This document shows, piece after piece, positions 26,785-35,600 of a DNA stretch of 50,332 bases; the stretch's first letter is position 1, and each line of letters begins with the position of its first letter. Origin of the DNA: Devosia sp. (GTDB taxonomy: Bacteria; Pseudomonadota; Alphaproteobacteria; Rhizobiales; Devosiaceae); NCBI RefSeq assembly GCF_028290435.1, contig NZ_JAQGJV010000063.1, positions 1-50,332 on the forward strand, written 5' to 3'. The position numbers and the translations under genes were made by a program. The notes below the pieces were generated by a model. The model saw nothing but the letters and a program-made list of their open reading frames with translations. It searched no databases and had not been told where the DNA came from.

Positions 26785-27420
26785 ATGATTCGTCGCGATG
26801 CACTGCTGCTTGGCCTCACTGCCGCCCTGGCCTCGACGCTGCCCGCGCTGGCGCTGGACCGCGCGCTGAGCCCCGAGGAGCAGCAGCTGATCACCGACAT
26901 CGGCGCCCATAATTCGGCGATCCGCACCATGGTGGGCCGGTTTCTGCAGATCGACACCAATGGCGGGCGCACCGAGGGCACGTTCTTCCTGGAACGGCCG
27001 GACAAGATTCGCTTCCGCTACAATCCGCCCAGCAAGGAAGAGATCGTTTCGGTGGGCCGTGGTTTTTACGTGCTCAACCGGGCCGACGAAACCTATTACG
27101 CCTATCCGCAGGACTCGATCCCGCTGCGCCAGTTCCTCGGCGACAAGATCGACCTGCTGGCCGCCAATGTGCTCGACGTCACCGATGCGGATGGCTATCT
27201 GACCGTGACGCTGAGCGACGACACCGCCGCCGGCACGGTGCAGGTGTCGTTGATTTTCGACGTCGCCACCATGGATCTGGTGCAGTGGAGCCTGGTGGAG
27301 CCCAGCGGGTCGGAACTGACGTTCTCGCTCTATGACGTCGAAAAAGGCGTCGATATCCCGCGCTCGTATTTCTCGATCCCCGCGACGTACAAGGGACTGG
27401 ATCCCTCGACCAAGCGGTAA
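26785..27420 (+). CDS. lolA: Outer-membrane lipoprotein carrier protein LolA-like
   Basis: 211 residues with a signal peptide (MIRRDALLLGLTAALASTLPALA). The mature part has the LolA pattern: a short helix, then MVGRFLQIDTNGGRTEGTFFLERPDKIRFRYNPP, followed by beta strands (GRGFYVLNRADETYYAYP) and a C-terminal IPRSYFSIP-type strand. LolA ferries lipoproteins through the periplasm from LolCDE to the outer membrane. AGGGACC precedes the ATG. It is followed by a type 1 palindromic element and then the convergent uppP. Confidence 0.92.
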   Translation: MIRRDALLLGLTAALASTLPALALDRALSPEEQQLITDIGAHNSAIRTMVGRFLQIDTNGGRTEGTFFLERPDKIRFRYNPPSKEEIVSVGRGFYVLNRADETYYAYPQDSIPLRQFLGDKIDLLAANVLDVTDADGYLTVTLSDDTAAGTVQVSLIFDVATMDLVQWSLVEPSGSELTFSLYDVEKGVDIPRSYFSIPATYKGLDPSTKR

Positions 27421-27439
27421 GGGTCCTATGCAGGGTATC

Positions 27440-27547
27440 CACCACCCTCTGTTCTTCCCGCGGACTTGATCCGCGGGTCACTCTCACCCCGGCACAAACG
27501 ACGGGAGGCCCGCGGATCAAGTCCGCGGGAGGGCCGGTAGGTGTGGT
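27440..27547. repeat. Intergenic GC-rich inverted repeat, type 1 (copy 2)
   Basis: Arms of about 35-40 bases (27440-27478 and 27504-27547), each with the CCCGCGGACTTGATCCGCGGG-like core; the right arm reads GGATCAAGTCCGCGGG. Same architecture as 1722-1825. It lies between the convergent lolA and uppP and may double as a transcription stop. Confidence 0.75.
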
Positions 27548-27578
27548 TGGCTAGTGGATAGCCGGCCGATCGTCGCCC

Positions 27579-28385
27579 TTACTTCCCGAACGCCAGGATC
27601 GCCACCAGCCCGGCGGCGCCGACGATAATCCGCCACCAGGCGAAGGGCGCAAAACCGTAGCTGGAGACGAAGTTCAGCAGGTAGCGCACCACGATCGCGC
27701 CGACCACGAAGGCGGCGGCAAAGCCGATGGCGATATTGAGCCCGGCGCTCATGTCGATCAGGTCGCGGCTTTTGTAGAGATCGTAGCCGAAGGCGCCGAT
27801 CATGATCGGCAGGGCGATGAAAAAGGTGAACTCCGCCGCCGAGCGCTTGCTGGCGCCGAACAGCATGGCGCCCACCACGGTCGAGCCCGAACGCGATACG
27901 CCGGGCACGAGGCTGAGCATCTGGAACAGCCCGATGATCAGGGCGAGATACCAGGGATACTGGTAGATATCGTCGTAGATCACCCGCTTGGGCATGCGGT
28001 CGACAATCAGCAGGATGACGCCGCCAACCAAGAGGCATGAACAGATCAGCACGGGCGATTCCCACAGCGCGCCCTGGATCACGTCATGCAGCAGAACGCC
28101 GGCGATGATGGCCGGCACGCAGGCGAGGATCACGCTGAGCGCGAAGCGCCACGCATAGGCTTTGCCGGTGAGAGCATCGCGGATCAACAGCGCCAGTCGG
28201 GTGAAATAAATGGTCACGATGGCCAGGATCGCCCCGAGCTGAATCAGCACGATAAACGCTGCCGGCTGGGTCAATCCGAAGAAATGACCGGCCAATAAAA
28301 GATGCCCGGTCGAGCTGACTGGCAAGAATTCGGTAAGCCCTTCCAGAATTCCCAGGACGAGCGGCACAAAAAGACCTTGATCCAC
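27579..28385 (-). CDS. uppP: Undecaprenyl-diphosphatase
   Basis: 268 residues with about eight membrane helices, BacA/UppP type. It recycles the lipid carrier by removing a phosphate from undecaprenyl diphosphate at the periplasmic face and can confer bacitracin resistance. Both family motifs are present: EGLTEFLPVSSTGHL near residue 15, and PGVSRSGSTVVGA in the second half. The start is GTG (complement of 28383-28385) with AGGGG upstream; this is the only start that gives the typical short N terminus, and longer readings run antisense to the neighbouring GST gene. Confidence 0.95.
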   Translation of the reverse strand: MDQGLFVPLVLGILEGLTEFLPVSSTGHLLLAGHFFGLTQPAAFIVLIQLGAILAIVTIYFTRLALLIRDALTGKAYAWRFALSVILACVPAIIAGVLLHDVIQGALWESPVLICSCLLVGGVILLIVDRMPKRVIYDDIYQYPWYLALIIGLFQMLSLVPGVSRSGSTVVGAMLFGASKRSAAEFTFFIALPIMIGAFGYDLYKSRDLIDMSAGLNIAIGFAAAFVVGAIVVRYLLNFVSSYGFAPFAWWRIIVGAAGLVAILAFGK

Positions 28386-28520
28386 GTTCAGATGATCCCC
28401 TAATTCTGGCTGCTTGGCGCCGCGTAGGCTGCTACGCTCATAGCGTGGTTCGCGCGAGCCGCCAAGAAGCCGCTGGGGCTGGCGGCAAAATGTAATGATT
28501 TGTAAGAAAGAGCGTGCCGA

Positions 28521-29198
28521 ATGCCCACTCTGCTGCACCATCCTCTCGATCCGTCGTCCCGCCTTGCACGATTGATGTGCGCTGAATATGGCGTGCCGCT
28601 GGACGTGGAGGAGATCAAGCCATGGTTGCGCGAACCGGGCCTGCTCGAAATCAACCCGGCCGCCACCCTGCCCATCATGATGGGCGAGCATGATGCACCG
28701 GTGGTGGGCCTGCTGGCCGTCATCCACGCCATCGAGGAGCAGTACACGCCAAGCGTGGTCGAAGGCCTGATCCCATCCAGCGCCCCGGCGCGCGCCGAGA
28801 TGTGGCGGCTGATGGAATGGGTGATTTTCAAGCTCAATGACGAGGTGACCCGCTACATCCTCGAAGAAAAGATCGTCAAGCGCGACCAGCGCGGCGCCAC
28901 CCCCGAGCCGTCGGTACTGCGTGTGGCCAAGGCCAATCTCAACGAGCACATGCTCTATTTCAACTGGCTGTTCGCCACCCGCCAGTGGCTCGCCGGCAAT
29001 AGCCTGACCCTGGCCGATTTCGCCCTAGCGGCGCACTTGTCCACGCTCGACTATCTGGGCGATATCGACTGGGGCAAGGCCGGCGAGACGCGCCTCTGGT
29101 ACTCCCGCATCAAATCGCGCCCGGCGTTCCGGACGCTGCTCAATGACCGCGTGGTGGCGATGCCGCCGCATTCGGGCTATGCCGACCTGGATTTTTAG
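28521..29198 (+). CDS. Glutathione S-transferase family protein
   Basis: 225 residues. The N-terminal thioredoxin-like domain (LLHHPLDPSSRLARLMCAEYG, then NPAATLPIMM with the cis-proline) is followed by an all-helical C-terminal domain with the N-capping motif SLTLADFALAAHL. The substrate is unknown. Divergent from uppP and directly upstream of queG, a neighbourhood seen repeatedly in Hyphomicrobiales. Confidence 0.92.
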   Translation: MPTLLHHPLDPSSRLARLMCAEYGVPLDVEEIKPWLREPGLLEINPAATLPIMMGEHDAPVVGLLAVIHAIEEQYTPSVVEGLIPSSAPARAEMWRLMEWVIFKLNDEVTRYILEEKIVKRDQRGATPEPSVLRVAKANLNEHMLYFNWLFATRQWLAGNSLTLADFALAAHLSTLDYLGDIDWGKAGETRLWYSRIKSRPAFRTLLNDRVVAMPPHSGYADLDF

Positions 29199-29218
29199 GC
29201 TTGTGACGCGGTGAACAT

Positions 29219-30352
29219 GTGACGGCGCAGCCTCCATCGACCGACAAGCTCATCGCCGAACTGCGGGCTCGCGCCACAGCGCTCGGCTTTGACAGTTTTG
29301 GCATTGCCTCGGCCACGTCCCGCCCCGATCTGCCGGCCAAGCTGAAAGCTGCGCTCGATGCGGGCTGGCATGGCGAAATGGAGTGGATGGCCGAAACCGC
29401 GGAGCGGCGCGGCCGCCCGAATGCGCTGTGGCCCGAGGCGCGCTCGATCATCCTGTTGGGCGTAAACTACGGGCCGGAGAGCGATCCGCTGGCCGTGCTG
29501 GCCGAACGCGATCGCGGCTCGATTTCGGTCTATGCCCGCAATCGCGATTATCACGAGATCATCAAAGGCAAGCTCAAGGAACTGGCGGGGCTGCTGTCGC
29601 GGCGGTCTGGCGCCGAGGTGAAGGTGTTTGTGGACACCGCGCCGGTGATGGAAAAGCCGCTGGCGGAAGCGGCGGGACTGGGCTGGCAGGGCAAGCATAC
29701 CGTGCTGGTTAGTCGCGACTTCGGCTCCTGGCTGTTTCTCGGGGCGATTTTCACCTCGGCCGAATTGCCCGTCAGCACCCCGCATGAAGAAAGCTGCGGC
29801 TCCTGCACACGGTGCCTCGATATTTGCCCCACCAATGCCTTTCCTGCGCCGTTTCAGCTTGATGCGCGAAAATGCCTGGCCTATCTCAATATCGAGCATC
29901 AGGGGCCCATTCCACACGAGTTTCGCGTGCCGATGGGCAACCGCATCTATGGCTGCGACGATTGCTTGGCGGTGTGTCCGTGGAACAAATTCGCCAAGGT
30001 GAGCCGTGAGGCCAAGCTGCGCGCGCGGGCCGACCTGGAGCGGCCGGCGCTTGCCGATCTGGCGCGGCTGGACGATGACGGTTTCCGTAGCCTGTTCGCC
30101 GCCTCGCCAATCAAGCGGATCGGGCATGCGCGGTTTCTACGCAATGTAATGATCGCCGTGGGCAATAGCGCGGATGCCGAACTGGCGCCGCTGGCCGAGG
30201 CGCGGCTGGAGGCCGAAAGCCCGCTCGTGCGCGGCGCGGCGATCTGGGCGCTGCGGCGGCTGGCGCCGGCCAAGGCCGATGCGCAAAGGCTTGCTTCTCT
30301 GGGCCGGGAAAGCCACAACAGCGTCCGTCTCGAATGGACCGCGGACCTCTGA
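29219..30352 (+). CDS. queG: Epoxyqueuosine reductase QueG
   Basis: 377 residues. It catalyses the last step of queuosine tRNA modification, reducing epoxyqueuosine with cobalamin and two [4Fe-4S] clusters. The cluster ligands are clear: CGSCTRCLDICP (C193, C196, C199, C203) and CDDCLAVCP (C246, C249, C253). The N-terminal cobalamin-binding half precedes them and a short HEAT-like tail follows. GTG 29219 is the start. The end overlaps the next gene as TGATG. Confidence 0.96.
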   Translation: MTAQPPSTDKLIAELRARATALGFDSFGIASATSRPDLPAKLKAALDAGWHGEMEWMAETAERRGRPNALWPEARSIILLGVNYGPESDPLAVLAERDRGSISVYARNRDYHEIIKGKLKELAGLLSRRSGAEVKVFVDTAPVMEKPLAEAAGLGWQGKHTVLVSRDFGSWLFLGAIFTSAELPVSTPHEESCGSCTRCLDICPTNAFPAPFQLDARKCLAYLNIEHQGPIPHEFRVPMGNRIYGCDDCLAVCPWNKFAKVSREAKLRARADLERPALADLARLDDDGFRSLFAASPIKRIGHARFLRNVMIAVGNSADAELAPLAEARLEAESPLVRGAAIWALRRLAPAKADAQRLASLGRESHNSVRLEWTADL

Positions 30353-31218
30353 TGTTTTTCTTTTTCGGCATGGGTTTTTCGTCGCAGGCCGCGGCGCGGG
30401 CCATTTTTGCGCATGATCCCTCCGCCGTCATCGCCGGCACCTCGCGCACGAAGGAAGGCGCCGCAGCGCTGACCCGGCATGATATTTCCGCCCATATCTT
30501 TGACGGCACTGCGCCCGGCCATACGCTGGGGACCGAGCTGCGCAACGCCACCCACGTAGTGCTCTCCATCGCCCCCGACGAGGCGGGCGATCCGGCGCTG
30601 ATCCATCACCGTGCCGATCTGGACGCCGCGCCGAACCTGGCCTGGCTGTGCTATTATTCCACAGTCGGGGTCTATGGCGATTTCGGCGGCGCCTGGATCG
30701 ACGAGACCGCGCCGCTGGTGCCGCGCAATGCCCGCTCCGACCGGCGCGTGCTGGCCGAGCAGGCCTGGCGCGATTATGCGGCCGAGCGCGGCGTCCCGCT
30801 GGCCATCCTGCGGCTCGCCGGCATCTACGGCCCCGGCCGTTCCACTTTCGACAAGCTCGCCGAGGGTACCTCGCGCCGTATCGTCAAGCCGGGCCAAGTG
30901 TTCAACCGCATTCATGTCGCCGATATCGGCCGGATCACCGCTTTGGCGGCGGAGCAGAAGCTGGACGGCACCTTCAACGTGTCCGATGACGAACCGGCCC
31001 CGCCCCAGGATGTGATCGCCCATGCGGCCGCGATGGCGGGGGTGACCCCGCCGCCAGAGGTCGCCTTCGACAGTGCTGACCTCACCCCGATGCAGCGCTC
31101 GTTCTATGCCGACAACAAGCGCGTCTCCAATGCGGCAATCAAGAGCGCCTTGGGCATCGACCTGCTGTTTCCCACTTACCGCGACGGCCTCGCCGATTGC
31201 CTGTCGAGACAACCATGA
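30352..31218 (+). CDS. NAD(P)-dependent epimerase/dehydratase-like protein (extended SDR fold)
   Basis: 288 residues. It opens MFFFFGMGFSSQAAARAI, a Rossmann strand with a GxGxxS-type loop, and continues with YYSTVGVYGD and LRLAGIYGPGRS, typical of SDR-like NAD-binding proteins of the YeeZ type. No classical Tyr-x3-Lys pair is evident (YGDF replaces it), so enzymatic activity is uncertain. The ATG at 30352 overlaps the queG stop, and the end overlaps the acetyltransferase gene (ATGA), indicating one operon with gst and queG. Confidence 0.82.
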   Translation: MFFFFGMGFSSQAAARAIFAHDPSAVIAGTSRTKEGAAALTRHDISAHIFDGTAPGHTLGTELRNATHVVLSIAPDEAGDPALIHHRADLDAAPNLAWLCYYSTVGVYGDFGGAWIDETAPLVPRNARSDRRVLAEQAWRDYAAERGVPLAILRLAGIYGPGRSTFDKLAEGTSRRIVKPGQVFNRIHVADIGRITALAAEQKLDGTFNVSDDEPAPPQDVIAHAAAMAGVTPPPEVAFDSADLTPMQRSFYADNKRVSNAAIKSALGIDLLFPTYRDGLADCLSRQP

Positions 31219-31871
31219 CCGTCCAGCCCGCTAAGTTTGCTCCGCAGCGTATCGTCCTCAGCGGCAAATATGCCCGGCTTGAACCCATCGCCATCCACCA
31301 TGCGGCGGATCTCTATGCTGCCTCCATCGGCGAGGGCGTGCCCGAGCGCTATCGCTGGCTCTACGAATATCCACCCGCCACGCAGGCCGATATCGAGAGC
31401 TGGATCAATGGCGTCGCGTTGCTGCATGACCAGACCTTCGTCGCGGTGATCGACAAGGCCAGCGGCCGCGCGGTGGGCCGCCAGGCCTGGCTGCGCATTT
31501 TTCCCGAGCACGCCTCCATCGAAATTGGCGGCGTTTACTGGGGCCCAGCGATGGCGCGCTCGCGCCTGGCGACCGAGGCGCTGTATCTGTTTGCCCGGCA
31601 CGCGTTCGACGATCTGGGCTATCGGCGTTTTGAGTGGAAATGCAACAACCTCAACGCGCCATCGAAGGCGGCGGCATTGCGGTTTGGGTTTCAATATGAA
31701 GGCCTGTTCCGGCAGGACCGTATCGCCAAGGGAGAGAACCGCGATACCGCATGGTACTCGATCATCGACGGGGAATGGCCGGCTTTGCGGGCGGAGTATG
31801 AGCGGTGGCTGGCGCCGGACAATTTTGATGCGGATGGGGCGCAGAAGAGCAAGCTGGTGACGCGGGGGTAG
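31215..31871 (+). CDS. GNAT-family N-acetyltransferase (RimJ/RimL-like)
   Basis: 218 residues. The fold is marked by LEPIAIHHAADL at the start, the substrate-side IEIGGVYWGPAMARSRLATEA with the acetyl-CoA pyrophosphate loop, and RRFEWKCNNLNAPSKAAALRFGFQYEG, the hallmark of RimJ/RimL-like enzymes that acetylate protein N termini or small amines. Target unknown. The ATG overlaps the previous stop. Last gene of the gst-queG operon, followed by a long inverted repeat. Confidence 0.9.
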   Translation: MTVQPAKFAPQRIVLSGKYARLEPIAIHHAADLYAASIGEGVPERYRWLYEYPPATQADIESWINGVALLHDQTFVAVIDKASGRAVGRQAWLRIFPEHASIEIGGVYWGPAMARSRLATEALYLFARHAFDDLGYRRFEWKCNNLNAPSKAAALRFGFQYEGLFRQDRIAKGENRDTAWYSIIDGEWPALRAEYERWLAPDNFDADGAQKSKLVTRG

Positions 31872-31885
31872 GCACCGACTCTTCC

Positions 31886-32013
31886 TCACCTCGCCCCTCC
31901 GGGGAGAGGTCGACCCTTAGGGTCGGGTGAGGGGCCTTTACCGGGTGAGGCGCTTGCGGAAGGCCCCCTCACCCGTCGCTGCGCGCCGACCTCTCCCCGG
32001 AGGGGCGAGGTGA
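31886..32013. repeat. Intergenic inverted repeat, type 2 (copy with perfect 27-bp arms)
   Basis: The arms 31886-31912 and 31987-32013 are perfect reverse complements over 27 bases, each with a CCCCTCCGGGGAG palindrome. A second, inner pair GGGTGAGGGG / CCCCTCACCC lies around 31925-31934 and 31965-31974. It occupies the whole space between two convergent genes (GNAT and the hydrolase) and can fold into a long cruciform. Confidence 0.85.
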
Positions 32014-32021
32014 GAAGGGCC

Positions 32022-32795
32022 TTACCCCTCCACCAGCCCCATCACCGCTGCTTTCAATCGCGCCAAATCCTCGGGCCGGCTCAAGCGATGATCTCCATCG
32101 GGAATCAGCGTCAGTGTCACCGGGTCGTGCAGGATATGGGTCACCAGTTTGATCGCCGCCGCTTGCGGAACATCGGGGTCTTGCCCGCCCTGCAGGATCA
32201 CAACCGGGCATCCCGTTTCGATCACGCCGCCAAACAGCAGGTGCTGTGTCCCGTCCTCGATCAGTTTGCGCGTGATGCGATACGGCGTGCTGGAATATTG
32301 CGATGGCCGGTCCACGTAGCCCACATTCTGCAGCGACTCATGCTGCTCGGGCGAAAATCCCGGCAACATGCGCTCATGGGTCATGTCGACGCCCGGCGCG
32401 ATTAGCACCAGCCCCTTGGCGCGGTGGCTATTGTTCGCCAGCATCGCCTTGACCAGCAACAGCGCGATCCAGCCGCCCATTGAGGAGCCGACGATGATCT
32501 GCGGCCCGGTGGTGGTGGCGAACACCGCCTGCGCCTCTTCCAGCCAGCGGCTGATGGTGCCGTCTTCGAAATCTCCGCCCGAAACCCCGTGCGCCGAGTA
32601 GTCGAACCGCGTCACCGCCAAACCCGCCTCAGTGCCCAGCGCGTCCAGCGCCATGGCCTTGGCGCCGATCATGTCCGACCGAAATCCGCCCAGCCAGAAC
32701 AGCCCGGGTGAACTACCGTCGCGCGTTTCCATGGCGATGGTGCGGGCTTCGTCCCCGGTTCCCACCGTCAGCGTCGCGCTTTGTATGTTGGGCAT
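32022..32795 (-). CDS. Alpha/beta hydrolase
   Basis: 257 residues, cytoplasmic. The nucleophile elbow is GSSMGG (middle of IIVGSSMGGWIAL), LFWLGGFRSDM forms the oxyanion strand, GGQDPDVP carries the probable acid, and DGDHRLSRPEDL the catalytic histidine. The overall pattern resembles ABHD10-like serine hydrolases/thioesterases. Substrate unknown. It is transcribed away from infC, and the space between them holds both promoters. Confidence 0.88.
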   Translation of the reverse strand: MPNIQSATLTVGTGDEARTIAMETRDGSSPGLFWLGGFRSDMIGAKAMALDALGTEAGLAVTRFDYSAHGVSGGDFEDGTISRWLEEAQAVFATTTGPQIIVGSSMGGWIALLLVKAMLANNSHRAKGLVLIAPGVDMTHERMLPGFSPEQHESLQNVGYVDRPSQYSSTPYRITRKLIEDGTQHLLFGGVIETGCPVVILQGGQDPDVPQAAAIKLVTHILHDPVTLTLIPDGDHRLSRPEDLARLKAAVMGLVEG

Positions 32796-32894
32796 AGGTG
32801 GCAGCCTCTTTCGATGTTATAAAGCCTAACCAGCAATGGTGGCCCGGCGCGGGCGCAAAGGCGCAACAGGGCGCATTTTGTGCGTGTTTGCCTG

Positions 32895-32923
32895 TTGACT
32901 TATGCCTGCGCTAACACGATTTT
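32895..32923 (+). promoter_or_regulatory. Candidate sigma-70 promoter of infC
   Basis: TTGACT (32895-32900), 17 bases, GATTTT (32918-32923). The -35 box is good and the -10 box weak. It would give a leader of about 40 nt before the predicted AUU start. Confidence 0.35.
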
Positions 32924-32969
32924 ATGGCCGATTTCACCATTTGGTTTGTCAATACAAGGAACGTTTGCC

Positions 32970-33506
32970 ATTCGTCGTCCCATGAGACCAGTTGCGCCCC
33001 AGAAAGATGGGCCGCCCTCTAACGAAGATATCACCAGTGCCGATGTCCAGCTCATCGACGCTGAAGGCGAGAACCGCGGGATCGTCAACACCCGCATCGC
33101 GCTCGCAGAAGCCCAGGAACAGGGTCTGGACCTGGTCTTGATCTCTCCCAATGCCGTGCCGCCGGTCGCCAAGATGCTCGACCTCGGCCGCTTCAAATAC
33201 GCCGCGCAGAAAAAAGCTGCCGAGGCGCGCAAGAAGCAGAAGGTGATCGAGGTCAAGGAAGTCCAGCTCCGGCCCAATATCGATACCCACGACTACGACA
33301 CCAAGATGAAGGCGGTCGAACGCTTCCTGGATGACGGTGACCGGGTCAAGATCACCATGCGCTTTCGCGGTCGCGAAATGGCCCACCAGGATATCGGCAT
33401 GCAGTTGCTGATCAAGGTCAAGGACCAGTTCGAGCCCGTGGCCAAGGTCGAGTCGCAGCCGCGCTCGGAAGGTCGTCAGATGGTCATGGTGCTGGCGCCC
33501 AAATAA
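32970..33506 (+). CDS. infC: Translation initiation factor IF-3 (predicted AUU start)
   Basis: 178 residues from ATT 32970. IF-3 checks start-codon pairing on the 30S subunit. Typical elements are GPPSNEDI near the start, [34 protein letters not shown], the basic linker [11 protein letters not shown], and [17 protein letters not shown] in the C-terminal domain. ATT is chosen because it has AAGGA upstream, gives the N terminus (I/M)RRPMRP common in relatives, and because rare AUU starts are a known autoregulatory feature of infC. The alternative is ATG 32982, four codons later (174 residues). The gene stands apart from rpmI-rplT. Confidence 0.93.
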   Translation: MRRPMRPVAPQKDGPPSNEDITSADVQLIDAEGENRGIVNTRIALAEAQEQGLDLVLISPNAVPPVAKMLDLGRFKYAAQKKAAEARKKQKVIEVKEVQLRPNIDTHDYDTKMKAVERFLDDGDRVKITMRFRGREMAHQDIGMQLLIKVKDQFEPVAKVESQPRSEGRQMVMVLAPK

Positions 33507-33527
33507 GGGCTTGCCGCATAAATTGAG

Positions 33528-33556
33528 AAAGGCAGGCCGCTTGGCCTGCCTTTTTT
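33528..33556 (+). terminator. Intrinsic terminator of infC
   Basis: AAAGGCAGGCC, loop GCTT and GGCCTGCC are followed by TTTTTT. It is close behind the infC stop and also lies just downstream of the convergent ribokinase gene. Confidence 0.93.
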
Positions 33557-33574
33557 GTTGGGAGCATGGTCGGC

Positions 33575-34477
33575 TCAGGCGATCCAGCCCAGCGCCGTCT
33601 CGACCTCGGCCGCCATGGGAATGGCCGGTTGCGCGCCCGGCTTGAGGCAGGCCAGGCTCGCCGCGACTGCCGCGCGCTTCATTGCCGCCTTGAGATTCAG
33701 CCCCGCGTCGAGTCCGGCCGCCAGATAGCCGCAAAACGTATCGCCAGCCCCCACGGTGTCGATTGGCTTAATTGGGAGCGCATGGACATGAAACAGCTCG
33801 CCCTTGGTGGCGGCCTTGGCGCCATCGCCGCCCAGCGTCACGATGACGGTCTGGTCGTGCTTGGCCGACCAGTCGAGCATGGCGGCCTCGAGTTCGTCCA
33901 TGCCGCGACCGCTCAGCAGCTGGAATTCGGTTTCATTGGCGACCAGGATGCTTGCCTTGTGGGCAACGCTCGGCGTGCTGTCGAGATAGGGCGCGGTATT
34001 GAGAATGGAGACGAGGCCCCGCTCGCGGCCCAAGTCCAACGCCCGCTCGGTCGCTGCCTGCGGAATTTCCTGCTGCAGCATGACGACGCTGCCTGCCGCC
34101 AGTCCGCCCAGTGCGGCATCGGCATCCGCCGCCGTCACCGTGGCATTGGCCCCGGGCAGCACGGCGATACAGTTCTCGCCCTTGGCGTCGACGAAGATCA
34201 TCGCGATCGCGGTGGCGCCGGGCGATACCTTGAGGCCGCTCAGGTCCACTCCGCCGGCTCGCAAAAGGCGTAGCGCGCTGTCCGCGAAATCATCGTCGCC
34301 GACCGCCGAAATGTGCTTCACGTCCGAACCGGCCCGCCGCGCCGCCAGCGCCTGGTTGGAGCCCTTGCCGCCCGGCGCGGTCGCGAACTCGCCGCCCAGC
34401 ACCGTCTCGCCGGGCTTGGGCAGGCGTGGCACGGTGCCGATTTGGTCCAGACCCGTGGAGCCGAAAACAGTAATCAT
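33575..34477 (-). CDS. rbsK: Ribokinase (PfkB family sugar kinase)
   Basis: 300 residues. PfkB signatures are clear: GGEFATAPGGKGSNQALAARR at about 28-48 and DTVGAGDTFCGYLAAGL near 240-256, containing the catalytic aspartate in GAGD. The length and the GGKGSNQA motif fit ribokinase, which phosphorylates ribose with ATP; another pentose or nucleoside is possible. No ribose transporter is adjacent. The ATG overlaps the DUF1697 stop, so it is the last gene of a four-gene operon. Confidence 0.85.
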   Translation of the reverse strand: MITVFGSTGLDQIGTVPRLPKPGETVLGGEFATAPGGKGSNQALAARRAGSDVKHISAVGDDDFADSALRLLRAGGVDLSGLKVSPGATAIAMIFVDAKGENCIAVLPGANATVTAADADAALGGLAAGSVVMLQQEIPQAATERALDLGRERGLVSILNTAPYLDSTPSVAHKASILVANETEFQLLSGRGMDELEAAMLDWSAKHDQTVIVTLGGDGAKAATKGELFHVHALPIKPIDTVGAGDTFCGYLAAGLDAGLNLKAAMKRAAVAASLACLKPGAQPAIPMAAEVETALGWIA

Positions 34478-34995
34478 TTGGCAGCTTTCAAAACAGTGTT
34501 CCAGTTGCGCGACGTCCATAGCCGCTTTTTGCCGAAGTGCTTCCAGATCATTTCCATGCCCTGACCATAGCGGCCTTCGGCATTGCGAAATGTCAGCACG
34601 AAGACCTCGCTATCGGTCAGCTTGACCACTTCGAAATCGCCGGCCACGGCGCAGGGCATGGGGAGCGACCTGGCATCGAGATCGTCCACGAAGGTGACGT
34701 AGAGTTTGGTGTCGTCGTCTTCCACGCGACCGGCGAACGGGTCAAGCCCCACAATGTCGCGCAAGTGCGCCTGACTGCGCAGCACGGTACCGATCTCGAA
34801 GCCGAACTGCAGCGCGAGGCTTTTCTCGATGGCGCGGACGTCCACCGCATCGGCGTCGAACAGCACATTGCCGCTCGCCAGCAGCGTCTTGACGTTGTCG
34901 AAGCCCATCGCCGTGAAGGCGGTCAGCAGGTCGGCGCTCTTGACTTGGCGCTTGCCCAGGTTGACGCCGCGCAGAAACGCCGCATAGCGCGTCAC
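34474..34995 (-). CDS. DUF1697 family protein
   Basis: 173 residues. The start MTRYAAFLRGVNLGKRQVKSADLL and the middle VKTLLASGNVLFDAD are those of the DUF1697 family, whose biochemical function is not established. The GTG start overlaps the stop of the YdeI-like gene (GTGA), and its own stop overlaps rbsK. Cytoplasmic; no signal peptide or membrane segment. Confidence 0.88.
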   Translation of the reverse strand: MTRYAAFLRGVNLGKRQVKSADLLTAFTAMGFDNVKTLLASGNVLFDADAVDVRAIEKSLALQFGFEIGTVLRSQAHLRDIVGLDPFAGRVEDDDTKLYVTFVDDLDARSLPMPCAVAGDFEVVKLTDSEVFVLTFRNAEGRYGQGMEMIWKHFGKKRLWTSRNWNTVLKAAK

Positions 34996-35600
34996 GATGC
35001 ACGGCTCTTGCCCTGGGGATAGATCGTCTCGCCCTTGGCGAGCATCTCGACAAAGGCTTTTATGTTTTTCTCGCGCCCCGCTGCCGTCTTCAGATTGCCG
35101 ATGCGAAAGCCAAGCGCGAACCGGTTCTGGGCGCTCAGCGTCTCATAGGTCGCCAGCGCCTTGGGCTCGGCCCTGATGGCCTCCATCAGTTCGTCCGGCA
35201 TCACCATGGTTTTGGAACTGCCATAGGCCGCGTCCCAGCGCCCGTCCGTTTTGGCCGCCTCGACATGTTTCAGGCCATGCTCTGTCATGCGCCCGTCGGC
35301 GACCAGCCGGGCGACATTGTCGCGGTTGATCTGGCTCCAGAGGCTCTTCTTGCCGCGGCGCGTATAGCGCTGCACGAAGGAGACATCGTCCCAGGACTTG
35401 CGGATGGCATCGATCCAGCCCCAGCACAACACCACGTCGATGGCTTCCACCGCCGTGATCGTCGGCTTGCCGGAGGCCTTCTTGAAGATGCGGATCCACA
35501 CCTCGTCGTCCTTGTCATGATGGGCCTTGAGCCAATCGTAGAAGGCGTCCTGGTTGGGGAATTCCCGGATTTTTTGCGGATCGACGATGACCGGCGCCAT
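34992..35600 (-). CDS. YdeI/OmpD-associated family protein
   Basis: 202 residues. It contains VWIRIFKKASGKPTITAVEAIDVVLCWGWIDAIRKSWDD and QRYTRRGKKSLWSQINRDNVARL, characteristic of the YdeI/OmpD-associated (DUF1905-linked) family. The name comes from a proteomic association in enterobacteria; molecular function is uncertain. The ATG directly abuts the stop of the NAT gene, and the stop overlaps DUF1697. Confidence 0.86.
   Translation of the reverse strand: MAPVIVDPQKIREFPNQDAFYDWLKAHHDKDDEVWIRIFKKASGKPTITAVEAIDVVLCWGWIDAIRKSWDDVSFVQRYTRRGKKSLWSQINRDNVARLVADGRMTEHGLKHVEAAKTDGRWDAAYGSSKTMVMPDELMEAIRAEPKALATYETLSAQNRFALGFRIGNLKTAAGREKNIKAFVEMLAKGETIYPQGKSRAS

Noticed and set aside
28386..28949. 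Long N-terminal extension of uppP
   Set aside because: The frame runs antisense through the GST gene; GTG 28385 gives the standard UppP length.
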